A DNA stretch of 64,000 nucleotides from DALYLB01 sp964468345 (GTDB taxonomy: Bacteria; Acidobacteriota; Blastocatellia; RBC074): contig CAYXVZ010000020.1 of the NCBI GenBank assembly GCA_964468345.1, positions 17,766-81,765 of the forward strand, written 5' to 3'. Shown one piece after another: positions 1-8,449 of the stretch. Numbering within the stretch: the first letter of the stretch is position 1; each line of letters opens with the position of its first letter. Position numbers and translations under genes: made by a program. The notes below the pieces were generated by a model. It saw only the letters and a list, made by a program, of their open reading frames with translations, searched no databases and was not told the origin of the DNA.

Positions 1-1
1 C

Positions 2-2761
2 GCCGGCAACAACGACGGCGATACGCCGGGCGATCTGACTTACACAACCAGTCAATCAACCAATCCAGCACAGCAATGCACGTACACAATCGCACCGACC
101 ACAGCAACCATCCCCGCAAGCGGCGGCACGGGCACCATCGCCGTTACAACGCAAACAGGCTGCGCTTATACGGCTACCAGCAACGCCGCCTTCATCACAA
201 TCACAGCAGGCGCCTCCGGCACCGGCAGCGGATCGGTCAGCTACTCTGTCGCCGCTAACACCGGCGCGGCTCGCACCGGCGCCATCACGGTTGCAGGACA
301 AACATTCACCGTCAGTCAGGCCGCGGGCACGACGCCCTGCACCTACACGATCGCACCGACCAGCGCCAACATCCCGGCGACGGGCGGCACGGGCAGCATT
401 GCAGTAACAACCCAGGCGGGCTGTACATACACGGCGACAAGCAACGCCGCCTTCATCACGATCACGGCGGGCGCCTCCGGCACCGGCAGCGGATCGGTCA
501 GCTACTCTGTCGCCGCTAACACCGGCGCGGCTCGCACCGGCGCCATCACGGTTGCAGGACAAACATTCACCGTCAGTCAGGCCGCGGGCACGACGCCCTG
601 CACCTACACGATCGCACCGACCAGCGCCAATGTGGCCGCAGCAGGCGGCACGGGCAGTTTCACGGTGGCATCGCAAACGGGCTGTGCTTATGCGGCCACA
701 AGCAACGCCGCTTTCATCACGATCAACAGCGGCGCGAGCGGCACGGGCACGGGCACGGTCAGCTATAGCGTCGCACCGAACAACGGTCCGGCCCGCACGG
801 GGACAATCTCTGTCGGGGGACAAACATTCACAATCAATCAGGCGGCTTCCCAGATGCAGATGGGATGCAACGATGATGATTTCGAGTTCAAGGGAACGAT
901 CCAATCCTTGCCGAGCACATCGGGCTTCTTCGGCGACTGGATGGTGAGCGGCCGCACGATCCGCGTCGGCAGCTTCACTAAAATAGAGGCCAAGAACGGC
1001 CAGGTAATGGTCGGCGCAATCGTCGAGATCGAAGGTTGCGTGCAGACCGACGGCACGATCATCGCGAAGGAAATCGAAGTCAAATCGGGCCCAGGGACGA
1101 ACTTCAGCTTCACGGGCACGGTCGAAGACCTGCCGGCAACGATGGGTCGCGTCGGCGACTGGAAAGTGTCCGGCGTAACGGTTCACGTGACCACCTCCAC
1201 GCTGATCAAGCAGGAGAAGATCATGATCGCTCTCGGCGTGCGTGTTGAAGTGGATGGCGTCAAACGCGCGGACGGATCGGTCGATGCTTATAAGATCGAA
1301 GTCAAATCCGATCTTGCCTCAGGCGGCGCCACCGAATTCCGGGGCACGGTCGAAAACCTGCCGAGCACCTCGGGTCGCATCGGCGTCTGGTCGGTCGGCG
1401 GACGCAAAGTCAATGTCACCGGCACAACCAGCATCAAGCCTGATGTGAATGCCGTCGCAATCGGCGTTTCGGTGACGGTCAAAGGCACGGCGGCCGCGGA
1501 TGGTTCCATCACAGCCGCGAGCATCGAAGTGAAATCGAACGGCGGCGGCAACGGCAACTTCGTCGAATTCGTCGGCCTGGTCGAAATGCTGCCCGGCACA
1601 CAGGGACAGATCGGACTGTGGACGGTGAGCGGTCGAAAGATCGTCGTGAGCGCCACAACGAAGATCAACTGGGAAGAAGGCCAGGTTTCGCTTGGCTCGA
1701 AGGTCGAAGTTAAAGGCGCGCTGCAGACCGATGGCTCGATCAATGCAGTGAAGATCAAGGTCAAGGATGCCGCGGGGCTCTTTGAATTCAAGGGCGCGAT
1801 CGAAAGCCTGCCCACTGCCGCCAACCTGATCGGCGACTGGCGCGTCAGCGGCCGGACCATTCACGTGGATGCAACGACGGTGATCGATCGTAAATACGGT
1901 ATGGCTATGGTTGGGGCATCGGTCGAAGTCAACGGATTGCAGCAATCCGATGGTTCGATCAACGCAACAAAGATCGAAGTCAAACAGGGGCCGGCAGGCG
2001 GCGCCTTTATGAACTTCTCCGCCGCCACGGCGGTCAGCGCCGCAAGCTATCTGGAGAACAACGCGCCTGGATCGATCGTCTCGGTCTTCGGCACGGCTCT
2101 CTCGGCCTCGACGGATACGGCAACCACGCTGCCGTTGCCGACCATCCTGGGCAATGCGCAGGTGCTCGTCGACGGAAAACTGGCGCGGATGTTCTGGGCA
2201 TCGGCCAATCAGATCAACCTGCAGGTGCCCGCCGACGCGCCGTCAGGCGCGGCCAACGTGGTTGTGATGAAACAGGGACAGGTCGTTTCGCAGGGCTCGA
2301 TCGAAGTCTTCAGCGTTGCGCTGAGCCTGTTCACAGCCAATGCCAACGGCGCGGGCGTTCCGGCGGGCGTCGTCCTTCGCGTCGGTTCGAATGGCCGCCA
2401 GACTTATGAACCGCTGGCGCGATTCGACGCGGGCGTCAAACAGTTCGTTCCGGCCTCGATCATTCGCCGTCCGGGCGAGCAACTCTTCCTGATTCTTTAC
2501 GGAACCGGATTGAAGCAGGCGGCCAACACCGATGGCAATGCGGCCAACGGAGCGGCTGAGAACGTGCTGGTCACAGTCGGCGGCGTCAATGCGCAAGTCG
2601 TCTTCGCCGGCAGCGCGCCGGGCTTCGCCGGGCTCGAACAGATCAACATTCGGATCCCGGATAACGCTCCTACCAATCCGAACACGCAAGTGGTCGTCCG
2701 CGCTCGCGACCTGCTCAACAACTGGAAGCAGGCCAACAACGTAACGATCGCAATTCAATAG
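2..2761 (+). CDS. BACON / DUF5666 / TIGR03437 secreted repeat protein (5' partial)
   Basis: The reading frame is open from base 2, so the start lies outside the window. The visible residues 1-20 (ending GDLTYTTSQ) match the end of the choice-of-anchor-V-like domain of the protein at 3058, so the missing N-terminus probably holds that domain. Three BACON-like beta-sandwich domains follow at about nt 77-334, 338-595 and 599-855, each starting with a C-x-Y-x-I-x-P motif. Next come five DUF5666-type beta-barrel repeats (about 881-1087, 1109-1309, 1331-1531, 1562-1759, 1781-1987; pattern GTxExLPxTxGxIGxWxVxGR ... VEVxGxxxxDGSIxAxKIEVK). The C-terminus (about 2009-2758) is a TIGR03437-type 'Solibacter' domain. 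Domain calls are from motif recognition. Such proteins are typically large secreted or surface proteins; no enzymatic function is evident. It is a close paralog of the gene at 5294. Confidence 0.85.
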   Translation, partial: AGNNDGDTPGDLTYTTSQSTNPAQQCTYTIAPTTATIPASGGTGTIAVTTQTGCAYTATSNAAFITITAGASGTGSGSVSYSVAANTGAARTGAITVAGQTFTVSQAAGTTPCTYTIAPTSANIPATGGTGSIAVTTQAGCTYTATSNAAFITITAGASGTGSGSVSYSVAANTGAARTGAITVAGQTFTVSQAAGTTPCTYTIAPTSANVAAAGGTGSFTVASQTGCAYAATSNAAFITINSGASGTGTGTVSYSVAPNNGPARTGTISVGGQTFTINQAASQMQMGCNDDDFEFKGTIQSLPSTSGFFGDWMVSGRTIRVGSFTKIEAKNGQVMVGAIVEIEGCVQTDGTIIAKEIEVKSGPGTNFSFTGTVEDLPATMGRVGDWKVSGVTVHVTTSTLIKQEKIMIALGVRVEVDGVKRADGSVDAYKIEVKSDLASGGATEFRGTVENLPSTSGRIGVWSVGGRKVNVTGTTSIKPDVNAVAIGVSVTVKGTAAADGSITAASIEVKSNGGGNGNFVEFVGLVEMLPGTQGQIGLWTVSGRKIVVSATTKINWEEGQVSLGSKVEVKGALQTDGSINAVKIKVKDAAGLFEFKGAIESLPTAANLIGDWRVSGRTIHVDATTVIDRKYGMAMVGASVEVNGLQQSDGSINATKIEVKQGPAGGAFMNFSAATAVSAASYLENNAPGSIVSVFGTALSASTDTATTLPLPTILGNAQVLVDGKLARMFWASANQINLQVPADAPSGAANVVVMKQGQVVSQGSIEVFSVALSLFTANANGAGVPAGVVLRVGSNGRQTYEPLARFDAGVKQFVPASIIRRPGEQLFLILYGTGLKQAANTDGNAANGAAENVLVTVGGVNAQVVFAGSAPGFAGLEQINIRIPDNAPTNPNTQVVVRARDLLNNWKQANNVTIAIQ
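209..630 (+). repeat. In-gene tandem duplication of BACON domain DNA (261-bp period)
   Basis: Bases 209-369 and 470-630 are identical over 161 bp, offset by 261 bp (87 codons), and the flanking parts of the two domains differ by only a few bases. The third copy (from about 599) is clearly diverged. This is a recent duplication or gene conversion between adjacent BACON domains inside the coding region. Confidence 0.9.
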
Positions 2762-2769
2762 GCTGGAGA

Positions 2770-2837
2770 AGTCTAGAGAAGTCTTGCTCCAAGGACTTCA
2801 CAAGACTTCTCCGGGCTTCACAAGACCTCTCTAGACT
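2770..2837. terminator. Inverted repeat after the BACON/DUF5666 gene
   Basis: The arms 2770-2786 and 2821-2837 are complementary apart from one mismatch. An inner segment, 2801-2810, can pair alternatively with 2777-2786, and the 11-mer cttcacaagac occurs twice (2796, 2816). It begins 9 bp after the stop codon and has no clear T-tract. It may act as a terminator or transcript-end stabilising hairpin. Confidence 0.5.
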
Positions 2838-2843
2838 AACTTC

Positions 2844-2980
2844 CCCTGGTCGCGAATGAAGCCACTGGAAACAGGGATTGGGATGCCCGTATCCGATGTG
2901 GCGGGAGAAATGCTCGAACCTTCTCTCGGTACGCCGGACGCGTAATGCGGCGTTTCCGGTGGTTTCATTCGCGGCCAGGG
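2844..2980 (+). ncRNA. Candidate structured RNA with 29-bp closing helix
   Basis: Bases 2844-2872 pair without interruption to 2952-2980. The only three departures from Watson-Crick pairing are G-U wobbles in the + strand RNA (2850/2974, 2861/2963, 2866/2958). The enclosed 79 nt can form three smaller hairpins: 2875-2894 with a triloop, 2900-2935 closed by GGCG/CGCC plus GAGAA/TTCTC, and a short one at 2939-2949. It ends 77 nt before the start codon at 3058, where it would be 5' leader. It matches none of the riboswitch consensus motifs I compared (GEMM, cobalamin, TPP, SAM). A transposon-like inverted repeat is the alternative. Confidence 0.55.
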
Positions 2981-3057
2981 CTATTCGACAACGGCCGTCC
3001 CCCTCGCATCCCTGAAATCAAAACTGTGCCTCTAGGAGAGAACGAGGAATTTTTTGT

Positions 3058-4368
3058 ATGAACATCAGACTTATCAAACTTTCGATTTTTCTGTTACTCG
3101 CCGCAATCTGTGTGACAGGGGCGCTGGACGGCGCGTCCGTCAGGGCAAATTCCGATCGTCCCCCCAGCCGCAACACCGGCGCGCCCGGCGAACAAAATTG
3201 CACGAATTGCCACAGCGGCACCATCAACACCGGGGGCGGGACACTAACGCTGACGGGCCTTCCCGCTGGCTATATGCCGAATCAGGAAATTCCCCTGATG
3301 GTGAAAATCACACAATCCGGCAGATCCCAGTTCGGCTTTCAGGTAACGGCAATCGACGATACGGGAAAAGCGGCGGGCACGCTGGTTGTGACGGATGCAG
3401 TGCGGACCGTCGCCAGCACGGGAACGGTGAGCGGGAATTCGCGCATGTATATCGGACAAACGGCCGATGGAACCAATGCCAATGGCACGAACTCGGGAAC
3501 GTACAACTTCACGTGGCGCGCACCGGCAACCGCGGTCGGACGCGTGACCTTTTATGTCAACGGAATGGCGGGCAACAACACCGGCGGCACGGGAGGCGAT
3601 CTGACCTACACGCTCAGTCAGCCGCTGATGCCGGGTGGGACCACCGTGGCCGCGATTGCCAATACATCGGCTGCGAGTTTTATGGCAAACGGATCGCTGA
3701 CGCCGGATGCGATCTCGGCCGCCTGGGGGATGGGGCTGACGCAAAACACCGTGACCGCAACAACGCTTCCGCTGCCGACCACACTTGACGGCGCGCAGGT
3801 GATGGTAACGGACGCGGCCAATATGACGCGCAACGCGGGCCTGTTTTTCGTTTCGCCGACCCAGATCAATTATCTCGTTCCGACCGGCACCGCAAGCGGC
3901 GCCGCAACCATTACCGTTATGCGCAACGGCGCGGCGGTCGCGCGCGGCACGGCGACGATCGACAGCGTTGCGCCGGGGCTTTTCTCGGCCAATGCCAACG
4001 GTATGGGCGCAGCCGCGGCCGTCCTGCTGCGCGTTCGCAACGGACAGCAAACCTTCGAACCCGTCATCCAACGCAATACGCAGGCAAACCGCTTCGATCC
4101 GCTTCCGATCGATCTCGGCCCCGCCACGGACCAGGTTTATCTCGTCACCTTTGGCACTGGTTTTCGCGGCGCAATGCAGTCATCGGTCACGGCCACCATC
4201 GGCGGAGCCGCCTCGCAGGTGCTTTATGCAGGACCGCAAAGCATGCTGGCCGGCCTCGATCAGACCAACATCCTGATTCCCCGATCGCTGATTGGACGCG
4301 GCATGGTCGACGTCACAATGGCTGTCGCCGGCAAAGCGGCGAATACCGTGCAGATCAATATCAAATAA
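3058..4368 (+). CDS. Secreted choice-of-anchor-V-like protein with CxxCH and TIGR03437 C-terminus
   Basis: This 436-residue protein has a signal peptide (about residues 1-30). A GAPGEQNCTNCH segment follows, giving C48-x-x-C51-H52, the motif that normally binds c-type heme. The next roughly 140 residues have the Reelin-like beta-sandwich pattern of the 'choice-of-anchor V' domain, ending GGDLTYTLSQ. Residues from about 195 to the end are a TIGR03437-type domain (SAASFMANGSLTPDAISAAWG ... LFFVSPTQINYLVP). The start is preceded by AGGAG about 20 nt upstream and a purine-rich stretch nearer. The candidate structured RNA lies in its probable leader. Function is unknown; secretion is well supported, heme binding is inference. 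Confidence 0.8.
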   Translation: MNIRLIKLSIFLLLAAICVTGALDGASVRANSDRPPSRNTGAPGEQNCTNCHSGTINTGGGTLTLTGLPAGYMPNQEIPLMVKITQSGRSQFGFQVTAIDDTGKAAGTLVVTDAVRTVASTGTVSGNSRMYIGQTADGTNANGTNSGTYNFTWRAPATAVGRVTFYVNGMAGNNTGGTGGDLTYTLSQPLMPGGTTVAAIANTSAASFMANGSLTPDAISAAWGMGLTQNTVTATTLPLPTTLDGAQVMVTDAANMTRNAGLFFVSPTQINYLVPTGTASGAATITVMRNGAAVARGTATIDSVAPGLFSANANGMGAAAAVLLRVRNGQQTFEPVIQRNTQANRFDPLPIDLGPATDQVYLVTFGTGFRGAMQSSVTATIGGAASQVLYAGPQSMLAGLDQTNILIPRSLIGRGMVDVTMAVAGKAANTVQINIK

Positions 4369-4564
4369 CCGGCGCTTGCCGAGTAACCAACTACCGCCTA
4401 CGTCGGTTTTCACTTCATTGAATGGATTGAGCCACTGAGAACGCTGCGAATTTTCAATGTTATTCAGCTCTGTGCTCTGCGGTGAACTCTGTAGCTATCC
4501 GTACACGCGAATGAAATCCGATCCAGGTCGCCTCAACAGCCGTTCGGGATGATCGGAGACACTG

Positions 4565-4981
4565 ATGAAGACCCAAACGATAATCAGGAATACTCTGCTG
4601 ATCATCCCGGACGGAACTGATTCTTTCCCTACTTCCAACCGGCGAATCAAGATGAAAAAAATTCAAGCCTCGGAGTTTTTTTCAATGATGCATGAAATGA
4701 CCGATGCCTGGAATCAAGGCAACGCTCGGAAAGCCGCCGACTACTACACCGAGCGCGCGCTGATCGAATTTTGCGGTGGTTATCGCTTCACGTCTCCCGT
4801 CCGCATTCACTGGCGCTTTTTAACATTCAATGAGAATGAACAAATCGGATACGGCGAATATGTGTTTCATCAAATTCATGTCAGCGACTCCTCGGCCCAT
4901 GTCATAAAAAAATATTCAGGAATCGCCCATATACAAATTCACGAGGGCAGAATCACCAGTTGGCGCGAATTTCGCATATAA
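4565..4981 (+). CDS. SnoaL/NTF2-like small protein
   Basis: This 138-residue protein lacks a clear signal peptide. From about residue 30 it shows the cone-fold pattern of SnoaL/NTF2-like proteins: MHEMTDAWNQGNARKAADYYTE, a central beta sheet, and a terminal strand reading GRITSWREFRI. The family includes ketosteroid isomerase-like enzymes and many ligand-binding proteins of unknown role. A GGAG lies 7-8 nt before the chosen ATG; an internal ATG at 4652 (MKKIQAS) is the alternative start and would give a more typical family length. It sits alone between two secreted repeat protein genes, so context says little. Confidence 0.6.
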   Translation: MKTQTIIRNTLLIIPDGTDSFPTSNRRIKMKKIQASEFFSMMHEMTDAWNQGNARKAADYYTERALIEFCGGYRFTSPVRIHWRFLTFNENEQIGYGEYVFHQIHVSDSSAHVIKKYSGIAHIQIHEGRITSWREFRI

Positions 4982-5293
4982 TCCCGGTGACATTTTTACG
5001 CGGCCAAGACATAATCAGGCGCGTAATCCTGTCGCGGCATTCAAGAGGCAAGACCGCAATCGGGTTTGCCCACCTTGATCCATAAGCACTTAGTATTTGA
5101 GAAGGCTTTGGTCCGACGCTTGCTCTTGTCGGCGTACATCTGTGTACTGTCTTATTCGCCCCGTATTTTCCCCCTTTTTTCCCCGACGATAATTCCTCAC
5201 GGTATCTCAAAGCAGGTCGTTGCCGATTCCGGCAACAACGGTCCCGTAAATAGAGAAAAGATTCCGTGATACTCCTTTGGGAGGTTCCACTGG
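4982..5293. other. Intergenic region 4982-5293
   Basis: No convincing gene. A short hairpin (gttgccgattccggcaac, about 5218-5235) and a second small one (cctttgggagg, near 5274) lie just before the start at 5294, in its probable leader. I could not assign either to a known RNA class. Confidence 0.4.
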
Positions 5294-7291
5294 ATGCACC
5301 CTGAAATTTACAAGACCGACGCGCGACAAAAGAATCGAATCGGAATTCTGTTTCACATCCTTTTCATTGCGGCAGGCCTTCTCGGATTTTGGCAAGAAGC
5401 AAAGGCGGACGACGATAGCGAATTTGAATTCACCGGCACCATCCAGGTCTTGCCGGCAACGACCGGGTTCATTGGTGAATGGACCATCAGCGGCCGAAAA
5501 GTGCGCGTCACCTCCAATACCGAACTCGACCGCGGCGGCGGGCAATTTGCCGTCGGCGCCAGAGTGGAGGTGGAAGGTTTCTTACAGACGGATGGCTCGG
5601 TGACAGCCAAGCAGATCGAGTTAAAAGCATCCGGCGGAACAGGCACAAGCTTTTCAGGCACCGTGGAAGTCCTTCCGAATACCGCCGGCAGAATCGGCGA
5701 TTGGACCGTTTCAGGAACCGTCGTTCGCGTAACCATTGCAACTCTGATCAAGCAGGAAAGCGGCGCCGTCGCAGTCGGCACGCGCGTCGAGGTTGAAGGC
5801 GCGCGGCGGCCCGACAACACGGTCGATGCCTATAAGATCGAGGTGAAGTCGGAATCGGGTGGCAACAATAACCTTGAATTCACAGGCACGATAGAGAGTT
5901 TGCCCAGCACAACGGGACGCATCGGCCTGTGGTCGGTCGGCGGCCGCAAAGTGAATGTTGTTGCCGCCACAAAAATTTCGCCCGCGGCAACATCGGCTGC
6001 CATCGGCCTTCAGGCAAAGGTCAAAGGCCAGATGCGAACCGATACCATCGATGCGACCGAGATTGAAATCAAGGCAGCGCCGGCGAACGGAAGCGTGGTG
6101 GAATTTTCAGGCATTATCGAATCTCTTCCGGGCACGGCCGGCCAGATCGGAGCCTGGATGATCAGCGGCCGCCGCGTGAACGTTTCGGCCACGACAAGAA
6201 TCGAAACCGAGGGCGCCGCGCCCGCAGTTGGCGCCTCGGTCGAGGCGAAAGGGGCATTGCTCGGAGACGGTTCCGTGAACGCCACGAAGATCGAAGTCGA
6301 GAATCGCGCGGGACAGTTCGAATTCAAAGGCACGATCGAGAGCCTGCCGGCAAGTATCAATTTGATCGGCGACTGGCGCGTCGGCGGGCGCACCATTCGC
6401 GTCCTCCCTTCCACAAAAATCGAACGCAAATACGGAACGGTCGCCATCGGGGCGTTTGTCGAAATCTACGGCACATTGCTTGGCGACACGTCGATCAACG
6501 CCGCCAAAATCGAAGTCAAACAGGGCCCCGCGGGCGGCGGTTTCGTGAACTACAATCCCGTGACGACGGTCAGTGCGGCCAGCTATCTGGATGACAATTC
6601 GCCCGAATCGATCGTCTCGGCCTTCGGTTCGAACATGACGACCGGAACCAGCGTCGCGACCACGATCCCGTTGCCGGTGAATCTTGGCGGCCTTTCGGTC
6701 CTCGTCGATGGCCGTCAAACAGGTCTGTTTTTCGTATCGCCAAATCAAATCAATTATCAGCTTCCGGCAGGGACTCCATCGGGCGTGGCCAATGTGGTCG
6801 TGATGCGAAACGGCACGCCGATGCTGCAGGGGTCGGTGCTGATTTCCGGCATTTCCCTGAGTTTGTTTACCGCCAATGCCACCGGGACGGGAGCGCCCGC
6901 GGGCTTGTTGCTTCGCGTGAGAGCGAATGGCCAGCAGGTGTTTGAATCCCTTGCCCGATTCGACGGACAGAACATCGTTCCGGCGCCCATCGTGCGGCAG
7001 GCGGGCGAACAATTATTCCTGATTCTCTTCGGCACGGGCATCAAGCAGTCCCTGAACACGGATGGGAATCCGGGCAACGGCGTGGCCGAAAATGTGCAGG
7101 CCACGATCGCAGGCGTCGCCAGCCCCGTGGTTTTCGCCGGTTCAGCGCCGGGTTTTGTCGGGCTCGAACAAATCAATCTCCGAATTCCCGACACGCTGCC
7201 TGCCAATCCGAATGCGCAGGTGATCATCAAAGTTCGTGATCAACTCAATAACCTGAAACAGGCGAATTCGGTTGTTATTTCGCTTCGCTAA
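5294..7291 (+). CDS. DUF5666 x5 / TIGR03437 secreted protein
   Basis: This 665-residue protein has a signal peptide ending AKA at residue 38, then an acidic DDDSEFEF linker. Five DUF5666-type repeats of about 70-75 residues fill residues 45-415, each with a xEFxGTIExLPxTxGxIGxWxVxGR core and a closing VExxGxxxxDxSxxAxKIEVK. A TIGR03437-type domain occupies about 425-665. It has the same order as the C-terminal two-thirds of the gene at 2-2761 but lacks the BACON domains, so the two are paralogs separated by about 2.5 kb. Likely surface or periplasmic; no catalytic residues visible. Confidence 0.85.
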   Translation: MHPEIYKTDARQKNRIGILFHILFIAAGLLGFWQEAKADDDSEFEFTGTIQVLPATTGFIGEWTISGRKVRVTSNTELDRGGGQFAVGARVEVEGFLQTDGSVTAKQIELKASGGTGTSFSGTVEVLPNTAGRIGDWTVSGTVVRVTIATLIKQESGAVAVGTRVEVEGARRPDNTVDAYKIEVKSESGGNNNLEFTGTIESLPSTTGRIGLWSVGGRKVNVVAATKISPAATSAAIGLQAKVKGQMRTDTIDATEIEIKAAPANGSVVEFSGIIESLPGTAGQIGAWMISGRRVNVSATTRIETEGAAPAVGASVEAKGALLGDGSVNATKIEVENRAGQFEFKGTIESLPASINLIGDWRVGGRTIRVLPSTKIERKYGTVAIGAFVEIYGTLLGDTSINAAKIEVKQGPAGGGFVNYNPVTTVSAASYLDDNSPESIVSAFGSNMTTGTSVATTIPLPVNLGGLSVLVDGRQTGLFFVSPNQINYQLPAGTPSGVANVVVMRNGTPMLQGSVLISGISLSLFTANATGTGAPAGLLLRVRANGQQVFESLARFDGQNIVPAPIVRQAGEQLFLILFGTGIKQSLNTDGNPGNGVAENVQATIAGVASPVVFAGSAPGFVGLEQINLRIPDTLPANPNAQVIIKVRDQLNNLKQANSVVISLR

Positions 7292-7344
7292 TGGCGTTGT
7301 TTGCATTGACTTTCTTCCTGCTGGTTCATTGCTTTCCCTCCACT

Positions 7345-7380
7345 CCGGCCAGTGTTTCGCAAATGCGAAGCACTGGCCGG
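7345..7380. terminator. Strong hairpin after the DUF5666 gene
   Basis: CCGGCCAGTG (7345-7354) pairs perfectly with CACTGGCCGG (7371-7380), and an inner TTCGCA/TGCGAA helix continues the stem. No T-tract follows, so it is a terminator-like hairpin rather than a classical intrinsic terminator. Confidence 0.55.
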
Positions 7381-7485
7381 ACATATGCATTTAAAAGTGT
7401 CCTTTCTCGCCCCTCCCCCATAAATCCGGATCTCGCACACACAGCGAGGCATTTGTTTTACCTACACAGATAATGAGGTTCGAGA

Positions 7486-8427
7486 ATGAGGAAAAGACAG
7501 CTCACACAGATCGCACTACTGATTCCGCTTTTGCTCCTCGCGATGTTCGCAGGTCCTCTTGGATCGCGCGGAGCTGAGAACGTCTCCCCTCCCTTCAAGT
7601 CGCTGCCGTCGGGCCCGGCCGCCTCGAACAGCTTTCGTTTCGTGGCGCTCGGCGATACGGGCACCGGCGAAAAGCCGCAGATCGAGCTTGCCCAGCAAAT
7701 GCTCCAGTTCAATAAACAACGACCATTCGACACCGCGCTGCTGCTCGGCGACAACATCTATCGAGACGGTCACCCGGATGATTTCGACCAGAAATTCGAA
7801 CGCCCCTATGCCGAGCTGCTGAGCCGCGGCATTCGCTTTTTCGCCGCGCTTGGAAACCACGATGTCGTGAAGGGGCGCGAGGCGCAATTGCGATATCCGA
7901 AATTCAATATGGAGGGCCGGCCGTATTATTCCTTTGTCCGCGGAAAGGATCTCATTGAATTCTTTGCGCTGGATTCGACCTACGTCGATACGCCGCAACT
8001 GCAATGGCTCGACAATGCCCTGGCGACCTCCAAAGCGCGATGGAAAGTCGCCTATTTTCATCACGCCATCTACTCTTCCGGAAAGAATCACGGCTCGAAT
8101 CTGGTCCTGCGGGGGCATTATGAGCCGATCTTCATTCGGCGAGGCGTGTCGGCCGTGCTATCGGGCCATGACCACGTTTATGAGCGAATCTGGCCGCAAA
8201 ACGGCATTCAGTACTTTGTCAGCGGCGCGGGCGGCAAGCTGAGCAAGGGCGGATTGCAGCGCGACAGCAAGTTGACGGCGGCAGGCAACGACCAGACGAA
8301 CAGCTTTCTGTTTGCGGAGGCAACGCTCCAGGAGCTGACGTTCTGGGCGATCAATCCGAAAGGGGAGGTCTTTGACCAGGTGACGCTCACGGAAGCCGGT
8401 CAGGCCAGGGCCGCGGGCAGGAACTAA
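7486..8427 (+). CDS. Secreted calcineurin-like metallophosphatase
   Basis: This 313-residue protein has an N-terminal hydrophobic export signal (about 1-29). It contains all the motifs of the calcineurin-like, purple-acid-phosphatase-type metallophosphoesterase fold: GDTGTG (56-61), GDNIY (89-92), GNHD (123-126), YFHH (190-193) and GHDHVYE (227-233). These residues bind two metal ions and hydrolyse phosphate monoesters or diesters. It would act in the periplasm or at the surface; the substrate cannot be told. It lies 22 bp before the CHASE2 kinase gene and may be co-transcribed with it. Confidence 0.85.
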   Translation: MRKRQLTQIALLIPLLLLAMFAGPLGSRGAENVSPPFKSLPSGPAASNSFRFVALGDTGTGEKPQIELAQQMLQFNKQRPFDTALLLGDNIYRDGHPDDFDQKFERPYAELLSRGIRFFAALGNHDVVKGREAQLRYPKFNMEGRPYYSFVRGKDLIEFFALDSTYVDTPQLQWLDNALATSKARWKVAYFHHAIYSSGKNHGSNLVLRGHYEPIFIRRGVSAVLSGHDHVYERIWPQNGIQYFVSGAGGKLSKGGLQRDSKLTAAGNDQTNSFLFAEATLQELTFWAINPKGEVFDQVTLTEAGQARAAGRN

Positions 8428-8449
8428 TTGCCCCCGCTGAAAAGCGATC

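Noticed and set aside
56..1186. Long minus-strand open frame over the BACON/DUF5666 repeats
   Set aside because: Its residues are repeats of Arg/Ala/Gly/Cys mirroring the plus-strand repeat DNA, with no start context. The plus-strand frame has clear domains.
2844..2980. c-di-GMP (GEMM), cobalamin, TPP or SAM riboswitch
   Set aside because: The conserved sequence boxes of these classes are absent; only the overall stem structure is present, so I list it as an unassigned candidate RNA.
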